This document shows positions 1-8,177 of a stretch of 64,000 nucleotides of DNA, piece after piece. Both the position numbers and the translations under genes were made by a program. Every line of letters begins with the position of its first letter. The first letter of the stretch is position 1. A model generated the notes under the pieces. The model had not been told where the DNA came from. It was given only the letters and a program-made list of their open reading frames with translations, and did no database searches. The stretch lies in the NCBI GenBank assembly GCA_019637395.1, contig JAHBVR010000003.1, positions 124,001 to 188,000 on the forward strand, given 5' to 3'. The DNA is from Vulcanimicrobiota bacterium (lineage in GTDB: Bacteria > Vulcanimicrobiota > Xenobia > Xenobiales > JADMJV01).

Positions 1-1309
1 CGCTGGAAATCACCAGGCCCAGGCCAGTGCCGCCGTGCACGCGGGTGGCCCGGGTATCGCCTTGGGAAAACGGTTGGAAGAGCCGATTGAAGGCATCCGG
101 CCCGATACCGATGCCCTGATCCCAGACGCTCAGCTCCATCTTGCCGCCGGCCGTGCGTTCGCACTTGATGGCCACGGTGCCGGATTTGCTGAATTTGATG
201 GCGTTGCCCAAAAGGTTGAGCAAGATCTGGCGCAGCCGCAAGCGGTCGGAGCGAATAACCTGGGGAATGTTCTCGTCGATTTCCACTTCCAGCTTGAGGC
301 CTTTGACCTGGGCCACGGGCCCCATCAAGCGGCGCAATTCCTCGATCAACTCATCGAAATCAAAATCGGAAATGTCGGCTTTCATCTGGCGCGCTTCGAT
401 TTTCGACAGATCCAGGATGTCGCTGATCAACACCAACAGGGACTCGGAAGAATCGCGCAGGGCGCACAACCAGGTGTTTTGTTGCTCGGTGGTTTCGGTA
501 TCCAGCAGCAGGTTGGTCAGCCCCACGATGGCGTTCATGGGCGTGCGGATTTCGTGGCTCATGGTAGCCAGAAAAATACTCTTGGCTTGATTGGCCTGCT
601 CGGCGGCCCGGCGCGCCTGAGTGAGGGCCGAGTTTTGCTCGGCCAGCAAGGCACCCTGGTGCTTTTCCTGGGCCAGGCGGTCTTCTTGCTGGGTCCGGGA
701 CTGGCTCAGTTCCTGGAGAGCAGTCTGTAGTTTGCGGTAGCGCACGTGATGGCGCAAGCCGGTGATGGCCATGAACACACCGAAGAGGGCCACCATGAGG
801 CCGGCTACCCGCTCGGGACTGCCTCCTTGCAAGGCCATGGCCAGGGCGGAGGGCAAAATCATGATGGCCAGGTAGGTGAGCATCAAGGGCAGGTGGGGAG
901 TGAGCGTGGACATGGCGCCGGCCACGATGCCCACCGTGCTGGAAATAGCCAGCAGCCCACTCCAACTGCGCCCGTAAAGGGCCACGCTCCAGCACGAAAA
1001 GGCCGACCAGCTGCAGGCCAGCAGCAGCACCGTAACCATGTAAGCCACCTTGACCTGCGGCAACTCATAGAGGTGGCAGCTTTGCAGGCGGCGGGCCAAG
1101 AAGAGGCGCACCAGCCCGATCAGAGAGGTAGCCCCGATCACCCATCCGACGGTTTGCGGATGCTGGGGACCTACATCCGTGGCCAGTCCGGCGCAGGCAG
1201 CCAGCAAAGGATAGATAAGCAGCGTCGGTACTCCACCGCCCTCCCCCAATTCTCGATCCGGATGTTTCTCGACCACCCCCAGCCATTCGTCCCTCAAGGG
1301 ACACTTCAC
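1..1309 (-). CDS. Membrane sensor histidine kinase, 3' end cut by window
   Basis: Reading on the minus strand from a GTG at 1309 (the frame is closed by a stop at 1313-1315), the protein runs off the window after about 436 residues. The first ~200 residues contain several hydrophobic spans (about six predicted membrane segments), then a charged, Gln-rich linker, then a HisKA dimerisation helix with [10 protein letters not shown] and phospho-accepting His near residue 252. An HATPase domain follows, with an N-box (NLLGNAIKF), a G1 box (DQGIGIG) and a G2 box (GGTGLGL) right at the window edge. HisKA sequences of this type are common in hybrid kinases, so a receiver domain may follow outside the window. 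The input signal is unknown. It is divergent from the regulator at 1356, with only 46 bases between them, so the two may share a promoter region. Confidence 0.85.
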   Translation of the reverse strand, partial: MKCPLRDEWLGVVEKHPDRELGEGGGVPTLLIYPLLAACAGLATDVGPQHPQTVGWVIGATSLIGLVRLFLARRLQSCHLYELPQVKVAYMVTVLLLACSWSAFSCWSVALYGRSWSGLLAISSTVGIVAGAMSTLTPHLPLMLTYLAIMILPSALAMALQGGSPERVAGLMVALFGVFMAITGLRHHVRYRKLQTALQELSQSRTQQEDRLAQEKHQGALLAEQNSALTQARRAAEQANQAKSIFLATMSHEIRTPMNAIVGLTNLLLDTETTEQQNTWLCALRDSSESLLVLISDILDLSKIEARQMKADISDFDFDELIEELRRLMGPVAQVKGLKLEVEIDENIPQVIRSDRLRLRQILLNLLGNAIKFSKSGTVAIKCERTAGGKMELSVWDQGIGIGPDAFNRLFQPFSQGDTRATRVHGGTGLGLVISS

Positions 1310-1355
1310 TTCTTAGACCAGGATCCGGCCCCAGTTGCCGAAAAGGTCCGGGCCC

Positions 1356-4259
1356 ATGAAATTTGCTGTCCTCCCCTCGCGGGTTCAGGTGCCCACCCCC
1401 GACCCCAGCGCTTTGCCGCGCCGCCACCTGCTCGCGCAACTGCTGACCGCTAACACGCGTCTGGCCCGGGTGACGGCCGGGCCCGGCTTCGGGAAAACTC
1501 AGTGGGTGGCTCAGTGGGCTCAGCACCTGGCGCCGGCGCCCGCCTGGCTGACGCTCGGCCACCGCGAAGACGATCCTCATTCCCTGTTGGTCTATCTGCG
1601 CGCGGCCTGGTTACGCTGTTTCCCCGAGGTAGACACGGAGATGCTCGATTCCTTGCTGCGCCAGGGTTTTGCCCCCGAACGCTGGCGGCCGGTAGCCGAC
1701 GCGCTGGGCTGTCTGCTGGAGGCGGGCAGCACCTGCCTGATCGTCGACGATGTCCATCACTTGCAAGGCGAAGCTCTGCGCCTGCTCGAGTATCTGATGC
1801 AGTTCTCGCCGGCCAGCTTGGGCTGGGTGCTGATCGGCCGGGAGTTGCCCGACTTCGATTTCCTGTCCAGTTGGCAAGCGCGCGGCTGGGTGCTCGAGGT
1901 TGGCGTGGAAACCTTGCGCTTTCTGCCTGAAGAATTGGAAGAACTGGGCCTGCCCGATGACTCCGGTGGCTGGCCCATGGCGGTGGATGCCTGGCGCCGC
2001 ACCGGCCACGGCGGGGGGGAGCCGGCAAAGCTCTTTGCCCAGGTCTGGAAGGGGCTGGCCGAAGATCTCAAAGATCTGCTGACGCGCAGCAGCGTCTTCG
2101 AATGGGTCACGCCGGCCCAGGTGGCCCAATTGTGCCCGCATCTGGATAGCGGAAAGCTGCTGGGCAAAGCCGCCGAACAGGGTGTCTTTCTGCAACGCTA
2201 CGGGGGCGAGCAGTATCGCTTTCATCCCTATGCCCGCTCCTTTTTATTGGAACATCTGCGCCATTCACAAAAGTTGACGCTGAGCAGTCACCAGGCGGCC
2301 GCTCCGGTAGCCCTGTCGCAAGGAGACTACGACGAGGCTCTCTGGCACTTGTTCGAGGCGGGGGCCACCCAGGAGGCCTCCAGCATTCTCTTGCACTGGG
2401 GTCCGGCTTTGCTGGAGCAGGGCGCTTTTCAGAAACTACAGCACTACGTAGAGCAACTGCCGCCCGGCCAGCGCGAGCCCCGCCTGCGCCTGGCCTACGC
2501 CCAGGCGCTGGCGCGCAGTCACCAGTTCGAAAACGCCCTGCAGGAGTTTCTCGAGCTGACCGCCACCTCCGAGCGCTCTCAGGCTTTGCTGGGAGCCGGC
2601 AAGGTGCTGGTGGACACGCTCCAGCCCAGCGGCGCCAAGACTTTGCTGCGCCAGGCTTACGCCGGACTGGGTGCGGAGCAAAAAAGTCAGGTGCTCTTGC
2701 TGCTGGCCGAAAACAGTCTGAACCAGGGAGCTTCGCGCCAGGCCCAGCGCTACCGGCGTCTGGCGCTGGCCCAGCCGGGAGCCGCTCAGGATCGCTTGGA
2801 AGTGCGGCTGCACCTGCGCGCCGGTAATCTGGAGCAGGCCCGCGAAGCGCTGCTGCGCGAGGCCGACGGCAGCGGCACCGGCCATCGCAACGAAGCCTTG
2901 CTGCTGGCCTATCTGGCCGTGCTCCAGGGAGACTACGGCAGCGCCGAGCTGCTGACTCGCTCGGCGCTGCGTCAGGCCCAGGCCAACGGCGAGAAGTTCG
3001 CCGAAAGCGTGGCCTGGATGCGCCTGGGTCACGCTCTGCAGCTCAAACCGAAGAGCTCTCCCGGGGAGATTCGCGCCTGCTATTCCAAGGCGCGCCAGTT
3101 GACCGAGGCCATGGGAGCGCCTCGCCTGAAGGCCGAAGCTTTGATGGGCGAGGCCCTTTTTTGCGCCCATCAGGGCGAGTGGGTACGCTCCTATGACGCC
3201 TCCCTGGAGGCGTTGGAAATCACCCGCCAGGCCGGCGACGCCTGGCTGAGCGCCTGGCTCCAGTTGACTTCGGCCATCGCCGCCTGCCTGGGCCAGCATC
3301 CCGGTTGGCAGGACCTGATGGCCGCCGCTCGCCTGCAATTTGAGCAGGTACACGACCGTTTCGGCGCCTTTCTGGTGCGGCTCTGGACCGATCCGAGCGC
3401 TGTGGAGGAGGGCTTTGAGTTCCTGAAGGAGCGCCCTACCTTGTTTGGACCGCGGGTATTGGGCACAGCGCCGGTCCTGGAAGCGCCGGCGCCCCGGGTC
3501 ACCGCCCAGTTGCGCATCTGCCTGCTCGGGCCCATCCAGGTCTTTCGCGACGGTCAGGAAGTGCCGCACAAGCTTTGGAAACGCAAGAAGGCCAAGGAAT
3601 TGCTGGGTATTTTGTTATCCTTGCGGGGTGGCTTTATCTCTAAGGAACGTCTTTGGGATTTGCTATTTCCCGAAAGCACGCCCCAGGCGGCCGCCCGCGA
3701 TCTCAGGGTGTTGCTGCATGCGCTTTTCGAAGTGCTCGACCCGGATCGCCCCCACAATGCCACCGCTCGCTGTGTGGTGCGCCGCGACGATCACTACGCG
3801 CTACCCTGGAACGAGGAGCTGAGTTTGGACCTGCTTGAGTTCGAGCGCTTCGTGGAGTTGGGCAGCCAGGCCGGCGACGCCGAGGAGGCGGCTCACCTTT
3901 TTCAGCGCGCCCTGGATCTGGTGCGCGGCGATTATCTGCAGGAATTTCCATACGCCGACTGGGCTTCGGCTTCACGTGAGCGCTGGAAGCAGCAATATCT
4001 GGAGACGGCCAGCCGGTTGGCCGCTCACTTCTGGGAGCAGCAGCGCGGCGAACAAGTCGTGCAGATCGCGCATCTGATGCTGCAGCGCGACCGCTGCTGG
4101 GAGGAGGGCTACCAGTGGCTGATGCGCACCCATCTGGGACAGAATCGCCTGGCCCAGGCCGCCCGCGTCTACGATCAGTGCCGCCAGGCCCTGGAGGAAG
4201 ACCTGGGAGTGGAACCCGGCGAGGCCACCGAGGAACTCTACGCGCAAGCCCTGGGATAA
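1356..4259 (+). CDS. Large LuxR/MalT-like ATPase regulator with SARP-type winged helix and BTAD
   Basis: A 967-residue signal-transduction ATPase and transcription activator. The NTPase domain has a Walker A (AGPGFGKT, residues 41-48) and Walker B (CLIVDDVHHL, about 127-136), as in MalT/LuxR STAND proteins. The middle (about 320-690) is helical and Ala/Leu/Gln-rich, like the TPR arms of that class. From about residue 720 comes an OmpR-like winged helix (RICLLGPIQVFRDG), followed by a bacterial transcriptional activation domain to the C-terminus. So DNA binding is C-terminal and SARP-like rather than the LuxR helix-turn-helix. ATG 1356 is preferred, with AAAAGG at 1341-1346 nine bases upstream; a TTG at 1335 is also in frame. 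Expected cytoplasmic; its inducer is unknown. Confidence 0.8.
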   Translation: MKFAVLPSRVQVPTPDPSALPRRHLLAQLLTANTRLARVTAGPGFGKTQWVAQWAQHLAPAPAWLTLGHREDDPHSLLVYLRAAWLRCFPEVDTEMLDSLLRQGFAPERWRPVADALGCLLEAGSTCLIVDDVHHLQGEALRLLEYLMQFSPASLGWVLIGRELPDFDFLSSWQARGWVLEVGVETLRFLPEELEELGLPDDSGGWPMAVDAWRRTGHGGGEPAKLFAQVWKGLAEDLKDLLTRSSVFEWVTPAQVAQLCPHLDSGKLLGKAAEQGVFLQRYGGEQYRFHPYARSFLLEHLRHSQKLTLSSHQAAAPVALSQGDYDEALWHLFEAGATQEASSILLHWGPALLEQGAFQKLQHYVEQLPPGQREPRLRLAYAQALARSHQFENALQEFLELTATSERSQALLGAGKVLVDTLQPSGAKTLLRQAYAGLGAEQKSQVLLLLAENSLNQGASRQAQRYRRLALAQPGAAQDRLEVRLHLRAGNLEQAREALLREADGSGTGHRNEALLLAYLAVLQGDYGSAELLTRSALRQAQANGEKFAESVAWMRLGHALQLKPKSSPGEIRACYSKARQLTEAMGAPRLKAEALMGEALFCAHQGEWVRSYDASLEALEITRQAGDAWLSAWLQLTSAIAACLGQHPGWQDLMAAARLQFEQVHDRFGAFLVRLWTDPSAVEEGFEFLKERPTLFGPRVLGTAPVLEAPAPRVTAQLRICLLGPIQVFRDGQEVPHKLWKRKKAKELLGILLSLRGGFISKERLWDLLFPESTPQAAARDLRVLLHALFEVLDPDRPHNATARCVVRRDDHYALPWNEELSLDLLEFERFVELGSQAGDAEEAAHLFQRALDLVRGDYLQEFPYADWASASRERWKQQYLETASRLAAHFWEQQRGEQVVQIAHLMLQRDRCWEEGYQWLMRTHLGQNRLAQAARVYDQCRQALEEDLGVEPGEATEELYAQALG

Positions 4260-4317
4260 AGGTACAGATTTTTTTCAGCCTCTTCCTCTAGTCTATGGGT
4301 GAAGAGGTGTTCCTATC

Positions 4318-5097
4318 ATGACGATTACATCCGTAAGGCACTCCGCGGCTCCCCAGCGCCCCGCGAAGAAGGCTGCCGCTCCGAAGCCGGCCGAAGTGGC
4401 CGGGGACGACATCCAAATTTCCGGTGGCGTTCCGAAAGCTGGTGGCGCCCCCTTGGCCAGACAGGCCAATGCCGCCGCCGAGCAGTGCGCCGGCAGTTGC
4501 GCCGGACCGGGCGGAGCCGCCCTGCGCGCTCCCTTGCGCATGATTCTCGTCGGCCCTCCGGGCTCGGGCAAAGGCACCCAGGCCAAGTTGATCCACCAGT
4601 TTTTCAAGGCGCCCCACATTTCCACCGGCGATTTACTGCGCCAGGAGGTCAAGCAAGGCACCGAGCTGGGCAAGCAAGCTCAGGTTTATATGCAGGCCGG
4701 CCAATTGGTGCCGGACGAGATTATGCTCAAGATGGTCGACAACAAGCTGGCCGGTGAGGAGTCCTTTATTCTGGACGGCTTCCCGCGCAGCAAGGCCCAG
4801 GCCGAACACCTCGACGAGACCCTGGCCAGACTGGGCAAACCGTTGACGGCCGTGGCCAATTTGATGGTCGACGACGAAATTGTGGTCAAGCGCCTGAAGG
4901 AACGTGGCCGCCAGGACGACACCGAAGAAATCATTCGCGAGCGTCTGAAGGTTTATCACGAGCAGACCGAGCCGGTTACGGGACATTACCAATTGCAATC
5001 CCTGCTCGAGCCGGTCGAGGCCGAAGGCAGCGTGCCCCAGGTGGGCTACAATGTGATTACTCAAATGAATTCCCGGCTGCGTCCCCAGGGCTGCTAA
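4318..5097 (+). CDS. adk: Adenylate kinase, short-LID form with long N-terminal extension
   Basis: Adenylate kinase (ATP + AMP = 2 ADP). The P-loop GPPGSGKGTQ lies near residue 79, followed by the AMP-binding region (STGDLLRQE) and DGFPRSKAQAEHLD. The LID is the short form: RLKERGRQDD runs directly into EEIIRERLKVYHEQTEPV without the ~30-residue inserted domain. Residues 1-74 are not part of the fold: they are Ala/Pro/Lys/Gly-rich and carry DDIQISGG. A start at Met75 (4540) would give the usual ~185 residues, but no Shine-Dalgarno precedes it, whereas GAAGAGG at 4301-4307 sits 10 bases before ATG 4318. The extension therefore looks translated. It resembles leaders on the lipoprotein at 10899 and the P450 at 21367. 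Confidence 0.9.
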   Translation: MTITSVRHSAAPQRPAKKAAAPKPAEVAGDDIQISGGVPKAGGAPLARQANAAAEQCAGSCAGPGGAALRAPLRMILVGPPGSGKGTQAKLIHQFFKAPHISTGDLLRQEVKQGTELGKQAQVYMQAGQLVPDEIMLKMVDNKLAGEESFILDGFPRSKAQAEHLDETLARLGKPLTAVANLMVDDEIVVKRLKERGRQDDTEEIIRERLKVYHEQTEPVTGHYQLQSLLEPVEAEGSVPQVGYNVITQMNSRLRPQGC

Positions 5098-5138
5098 ATC
5101 GGGCAGGAATTCGAACTCCGGCCAAAACAGATAGCGAG

Positions 5139-6533
5139 ATGAAGATCCGCCATTTTGTTTTGGCCTTTGGCCTCTTTCTCTGGGGTTGCGGGGGCGATTC
5201 CACCAGCTTTGCCGGTTCCGGCAATGGCAATCCGCCGGCGCCCGCTCCGACCGGCAATCTGGTTTCCATTCAAGCCAAGGAAACGCTGAGCGCGGCGCAA
5301 CTACGCGCTTCGCGCCTGCAATCCCTGGAAGTTTTGGGCGGCGTCCTGGACCGCAACGACGGTATCGGCAACGACGCCGCCGAAGGCGCCACCCTCGATT
5401 CCATTTGGGATTATATTCTCAACACCCTGACCCGCTATATCGTCTACGGCGTGCAGAGCCACAAGGTCACCTATCTGAGCCACGATTTCTCCGGCAAAAC
5501 CCAGACGGTCACCGGCTTGCTGGTGGTCCCGGTCAGCTTTAACTCCAACAAAATCAGCGCTCCGATTCTGTCGGTGCAGCACCCGACCCAAACTCTGCGC
5601 CAGTATTCTCCCTCGGCCCAGAACCTTTCCGATAATGAGCTGCAGTACCAGAGCGCCCTGCTTTTCGCTTCGGCCGGCTACATCGTGGTGGCCGCCGACT
5701 ATCCGGGGTTGGGCGACAATCACGATTTTCATCCATATTCGCATCCCTCGCTGGCCAATTCCGTGCTGGATTTGATCGATGTCACCAAGACTACGCTGCC
5801 CGGCGGTGTGGAATGGAACGGCCAACTCTACATGATGGGCTATTCGGAAGGTGGTTACGCCACCCTGGTCAGCGCCCGGGCGCTGCAGCAGCGCGGCACG
5901 CTGCCCGACGCGGTGGCCACACTGGACGGTCCGCTTTCGTTGTCAGACACCATGCGCAACGTTATTCTCACCAGTGGAGTGGATTTTCCGGCTCCCTACT
6001 TCATTCCGCTGATTGTGGCCGGTTATTCGCCCATCTATAGCACCAGCGTGCCGCTGCTGGCCATCTCCCAGGCGTTTGTTCCCGATCCTCCGGGCTACAC
6101 CCCACCAGCCGGCTCCAGCTTCGCGGCCGAGCTGATCAAATTGACCGACGGCGATCACAGCAGTGAGGAAATCAATGACCTGGTGCGCCAGGCCGTGCCC
6201 TACACTGGACCCGCCTCGGTGCTCTCCACCGCTTTCCGCGCCGCTCTGGGCGATACCAGCAGCCAGTTAGTACAGACGCTGGTGATCAACGACGCCTACT
6301 ACAACTGGCTGCCGACTTTCCGGCTGCGCATGTTCCACAATCAATTCGATGACCTGGTGCCGCCCCAGAATACTCAAAACGCGGCCCTGGCCTTCGCCGG
6401 TCAGAGCAATGTGGACACCAATTACTATCCGCTGTACATCCCGGGCCTGGGCTCGGTGCACGCGGGCGCGATGCCGGTAGCCACGGTACTGGGCTTTCAG
6501 TGGATCGACACCTTCGCTTATCCTAACAGGTAG
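5139..6533 (+). CDS. Lipoprotein alpha/beta hydrolase (secretory-lipase-like)
   Basis: A 464-residue predicted lipoprotein esterase or lipase. The N-terminus MKIRHFVLAFGLFLWGC is a signal peptide ending in a lipobox-like LWGC, so the mature enzyme should be lipid-anchored outside the cytoplasm. The nucleophile elbow is GYSEGG (about residue 235), the acid is plausibly in FHNQFDDLVPP, and the His is in GSVHAG near the C-terminus, giving a complete Ser-Asp-His set. Length and order resemble secretory lipases/large fungal-type LIP hydrolases (family assignment from memory). The natural substrate is unknown. It follows adk by 41 bases, and its 3' end overlaps the convergent metallopeptidase by 16 bases. 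Confidence 0.8.
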   Translation: MKIRHFVLAFGLFLWGCGGDSTSFAGSGNGNPPAPAPTGNLVSIQAKETLSAAQLRASRLQSLEVLGGVLDRNDGIGNDAAEGATLDSIWDYILNTLTRYIVYGVQSHKVTYLSHDFSGKTQTVTGLLVVPVSFNSNKISAPILSVQHPTQTLRQYSPSAQNLSDNELQYQSALLFASAGYIVVAADYPGLGDNHDFHPYSHPSLANSVLDLIDVTKTTLPGGVEWNGQLYMMGYSEGGYATLVSARALQQRGTLPDAVATLDGPLSLSDTMRNVILTSGVDFPAPYFIPLIVAGYSPIYSTSVPLLAISQAFVPDPPGYTPPAGSSFAAELIKLTDGDHSSEEINDLVRQAVPYTGPASVLSTAFRAALGDTSSQLVQTLVINDAYYNWLPTFRLRMFHNQFDDLVPPQNTQNAALAFAGQSNVDTNYYPLYIPGLGSVHAGAMPVATVLGFQWIDTFAYPNR

Positions 6534-7510
6534 CCAACAGCCTCTTCAATCAATTCGTGGAGCCAGGGGTCGGTGGCGGCCAGTTGGGCGCGATCGCAGG
6601 CCAGGCGCTGGGCGGCCAGGGCGCTCGCGGGCATGGCCGCGGAGCGGGGGCGGCTCTGGGTGGCCCAGGCCGCAAAGCCCTCGGCGAAGTACTCGTGGGG
6701 GCTGGTGGCCGAATAGCTGGTGAGCCAGGGCCGGTTCTGGGAGAAGCATTCTTCCAGCCGGCCCAGCCATTCGCGCCAGCCGTCGGGGTGGCGGAAGGCC
6801 AGTGAGTAATCGGTAGTGTGGCCCAGTTCGTGGAGGACATACCAGTCCAGCAGCGGGTCGTTTTTGCGAAAGCAGAAGTCCCAGAAGAGAATGCGGTTGG
6901 ATTCATCATGCAAGCCGGGAAGCAAGCCATGGGTGACCATGCCGGCGATGGTGCCGGGTTCCGACGGCGCCATGCCGGGCTCGAGCAGGGCGCGGGGATC
7001 ACGCAAGAAGGCGATGGTATTGACCGGCAGACGGCGACCGAACCAGTAGCCGTAGGCGGGCAGATAGATTTCCTGTTGGGCCGAGGCGCTCGCGTCCAGC
7101 TCGGGGTTGAGGAGCTGCACATAGTGCAGCCACTCGTCCAAGTCTTCCTGAGTGGTGGCGCCGCCGTCGTGCAAGGGAGCCAGGATGCACTCCGGTTCGT
7201 CTCCGTCAAGCCGGCGCAAGTCATAGTCGCTGACCTCGAGGGTAAGGGGGTGCAGCCCAGCGGTATCGATAACGTGGAGTTGATAGCCCTGGTCGACGAA
7301 AGTGCGGATTAGCGCTGGCGGCAGTTGGCGTAGCAACGGCTCAAGACGCTGCCGGAATTCATGGGCGGTGCCGGGGTGAATCAGCGAGGCCGGCTTGCGC
7401 GGTCCTTCGGCCGGTTGCTCCGGTTCGATGACGTGGTCGCGCCTGGGCGCCTTGGGCTGGGTGCGTTGCAGGGGTGCGGAGCCGCCGGCCCCCGAGATTG
7501 AGGAGAACAT
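6518..7510 (-). CDS. Anthrax lethal-factor-like (ATLF/PPEP-type) zinc metallopeptidase
   Basis: 330 residues. The zinc motif HELGH is at residues 227-231, followed 42 residues later by EYFAE (273-277) in the context SPHEYFAEGFAAW. That spacing and wording are typical of gluzincins of the anthrax lethal factor / Pro-Pro endopeptidase group. No signal peptide or membrane span is visible, unlike secreted family members, so it may act in the cytoplasm or leave by a non-Sec route. The upstream half is unassigned. The ATG at 7510 is one base after the stop of the upstream hydrolase gene, so the two are probably translationally coupled. The frame stays open farther upstream, but that stretch lies inside the hydrolase gene and is not expected to be coding. 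Confidence 0.72.
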   Translation of the reverse strand: MFSSISGAGGSAPLQRTQPKAPRRDHVIEPEQPAEGPRKPASLIHPGTAHEFRQRLEPLLRQLPPALIRTFVDQGYQLHVIDTAGLHPLTLEVSDYDLRRLDGDEPECILAPLHDGGATTQEDLDEWLHYVQLLNPELDASASAQQEIYLPAYGYWFGRRLPVNTIAFLRDPRALLEPGMAPSEPGTIAGMVTHGLLPGLHDESNRILFWDFCFRKNDPLLDWYVLHELGHTTDYSLAFRHPDGWREWLGRLEECFSQNRPWLTSYSATSPHEYFAEGFAAWATQSRPRSAAMPASALAAQRLACDRAQLAATDPWLHELIEEAVGYLLG

Positions 7511-7511
7511 G

Positions 7512-8177
7512 CTACAGCAGCCCCTCTTCAAACCAACCCAGGGTCCGGTTCCAGCCGTCCTCCCAATCCTGGGGACGCATGAAGTGGTCCGACTCGGGAT
7601 ATTCTCGATATTCGAAGCGACCGTCACCATTGGCCTGAAGCTGGCCAAGAAAGTCGCGGGCCGGTTCGGCTCGCACGTGCTGGTCGAGGCCGCCGTTCCA
7701 GGCCAGCAGCCGCAGACTGGTGTAGGCATCCCACCGATCGCAAGGATGACACCAGGTAGGATCGGCCAGAATGGCTGCGATGGTCCGAATCCGCACCTCG
7801 TACTGGGGAGCCGCGTAGGCCAGCATGCCTCCGAAGGAGATACCGCACAGGCCAAAGGGGCCATAACCCTCGGCCTCCAGGAAATCGATCAGCAAGGGCA
7901 ATTCGGCCAAAGACGGTCTGAGCAGCTTGGCCACTTGCTCCAGCAGGGGTCCGCGACTGACGAATCCCTTCAAGTCAGGCATGAGCCGCCCGCCATGGCC
8001 GGCCGCGTCCACCCCCAGAGCCAGAAAGCCCCGTTGGGCCAGCGCTTCCAGCTCGCGCCGATGGGTTTCCTTGTCAGTATGTAGACCGTGGTAGAAAAGC
8101 ACGGTAGGACGCGGCCGGCCATCCTTCGAGACGGCCAGCAAGGGAATCCCCGCGAAAGTGAAGCTACGCTCGAACAC
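7512..8177 (-). CDS. Alpha/beta hydrolase (dienelactone-hydrolase-like)
   Basis: A 221-residue cytoplasmic serine hydrolase. The oxyanion region is YHGLHTDKE, the nucleophile elbow GISFGG (about residue 115), the acidic residue is in GGLDQHV and the histidine in ESDHFM, giving a full triad in standard order. The family includes dienelactone hydrolases and peptidase-S9-like esterases; the substrate cannot be read from sequence. The start ATG at 8177 overlaps the 3' end of the acyl-CoA synthetase gene by 14 bases, and the stop is one base before the metallopeptidase gene, so all three probably form one transcript. A role in acyl or ester turnover linked to the synthetase is an inference from this context. 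Confidence 0.8.
   Translation of the reverse strand: MFERSFTFAGIPLLAVSKDGRPRPTVLFYHGLHTDKETHRRELEALAQRGFLALGVDAAGHGGRLMPDLKGFVSRGPLLEQVAKLLRPSLAELPLLIDFLEAEGYGPFGLCGISFGGMLAYAAPQYEVRIRTIAAILADPTWCHPCDRWDAYTSLRLLAWNGGLDQHVRAEPARDFLGQLQANGDGRFEYREYPESDHFMRPQDWEDGWNRTLGWFEEGLL

Noticed and set aside
35-730. Long plus-strand open frames over the first kilobase
   Set aside because: They are antisense to the histidine kinase, whose HisKA and HATPase motifs read cleanly on the minus strand.
7511-7864. N-terminal extension of the metallopeptidase frame
   Set aside because: Falls inside the hydrolase gene, which has a complete catalytic triad; ATG 7510 directly after its stop is preferred.
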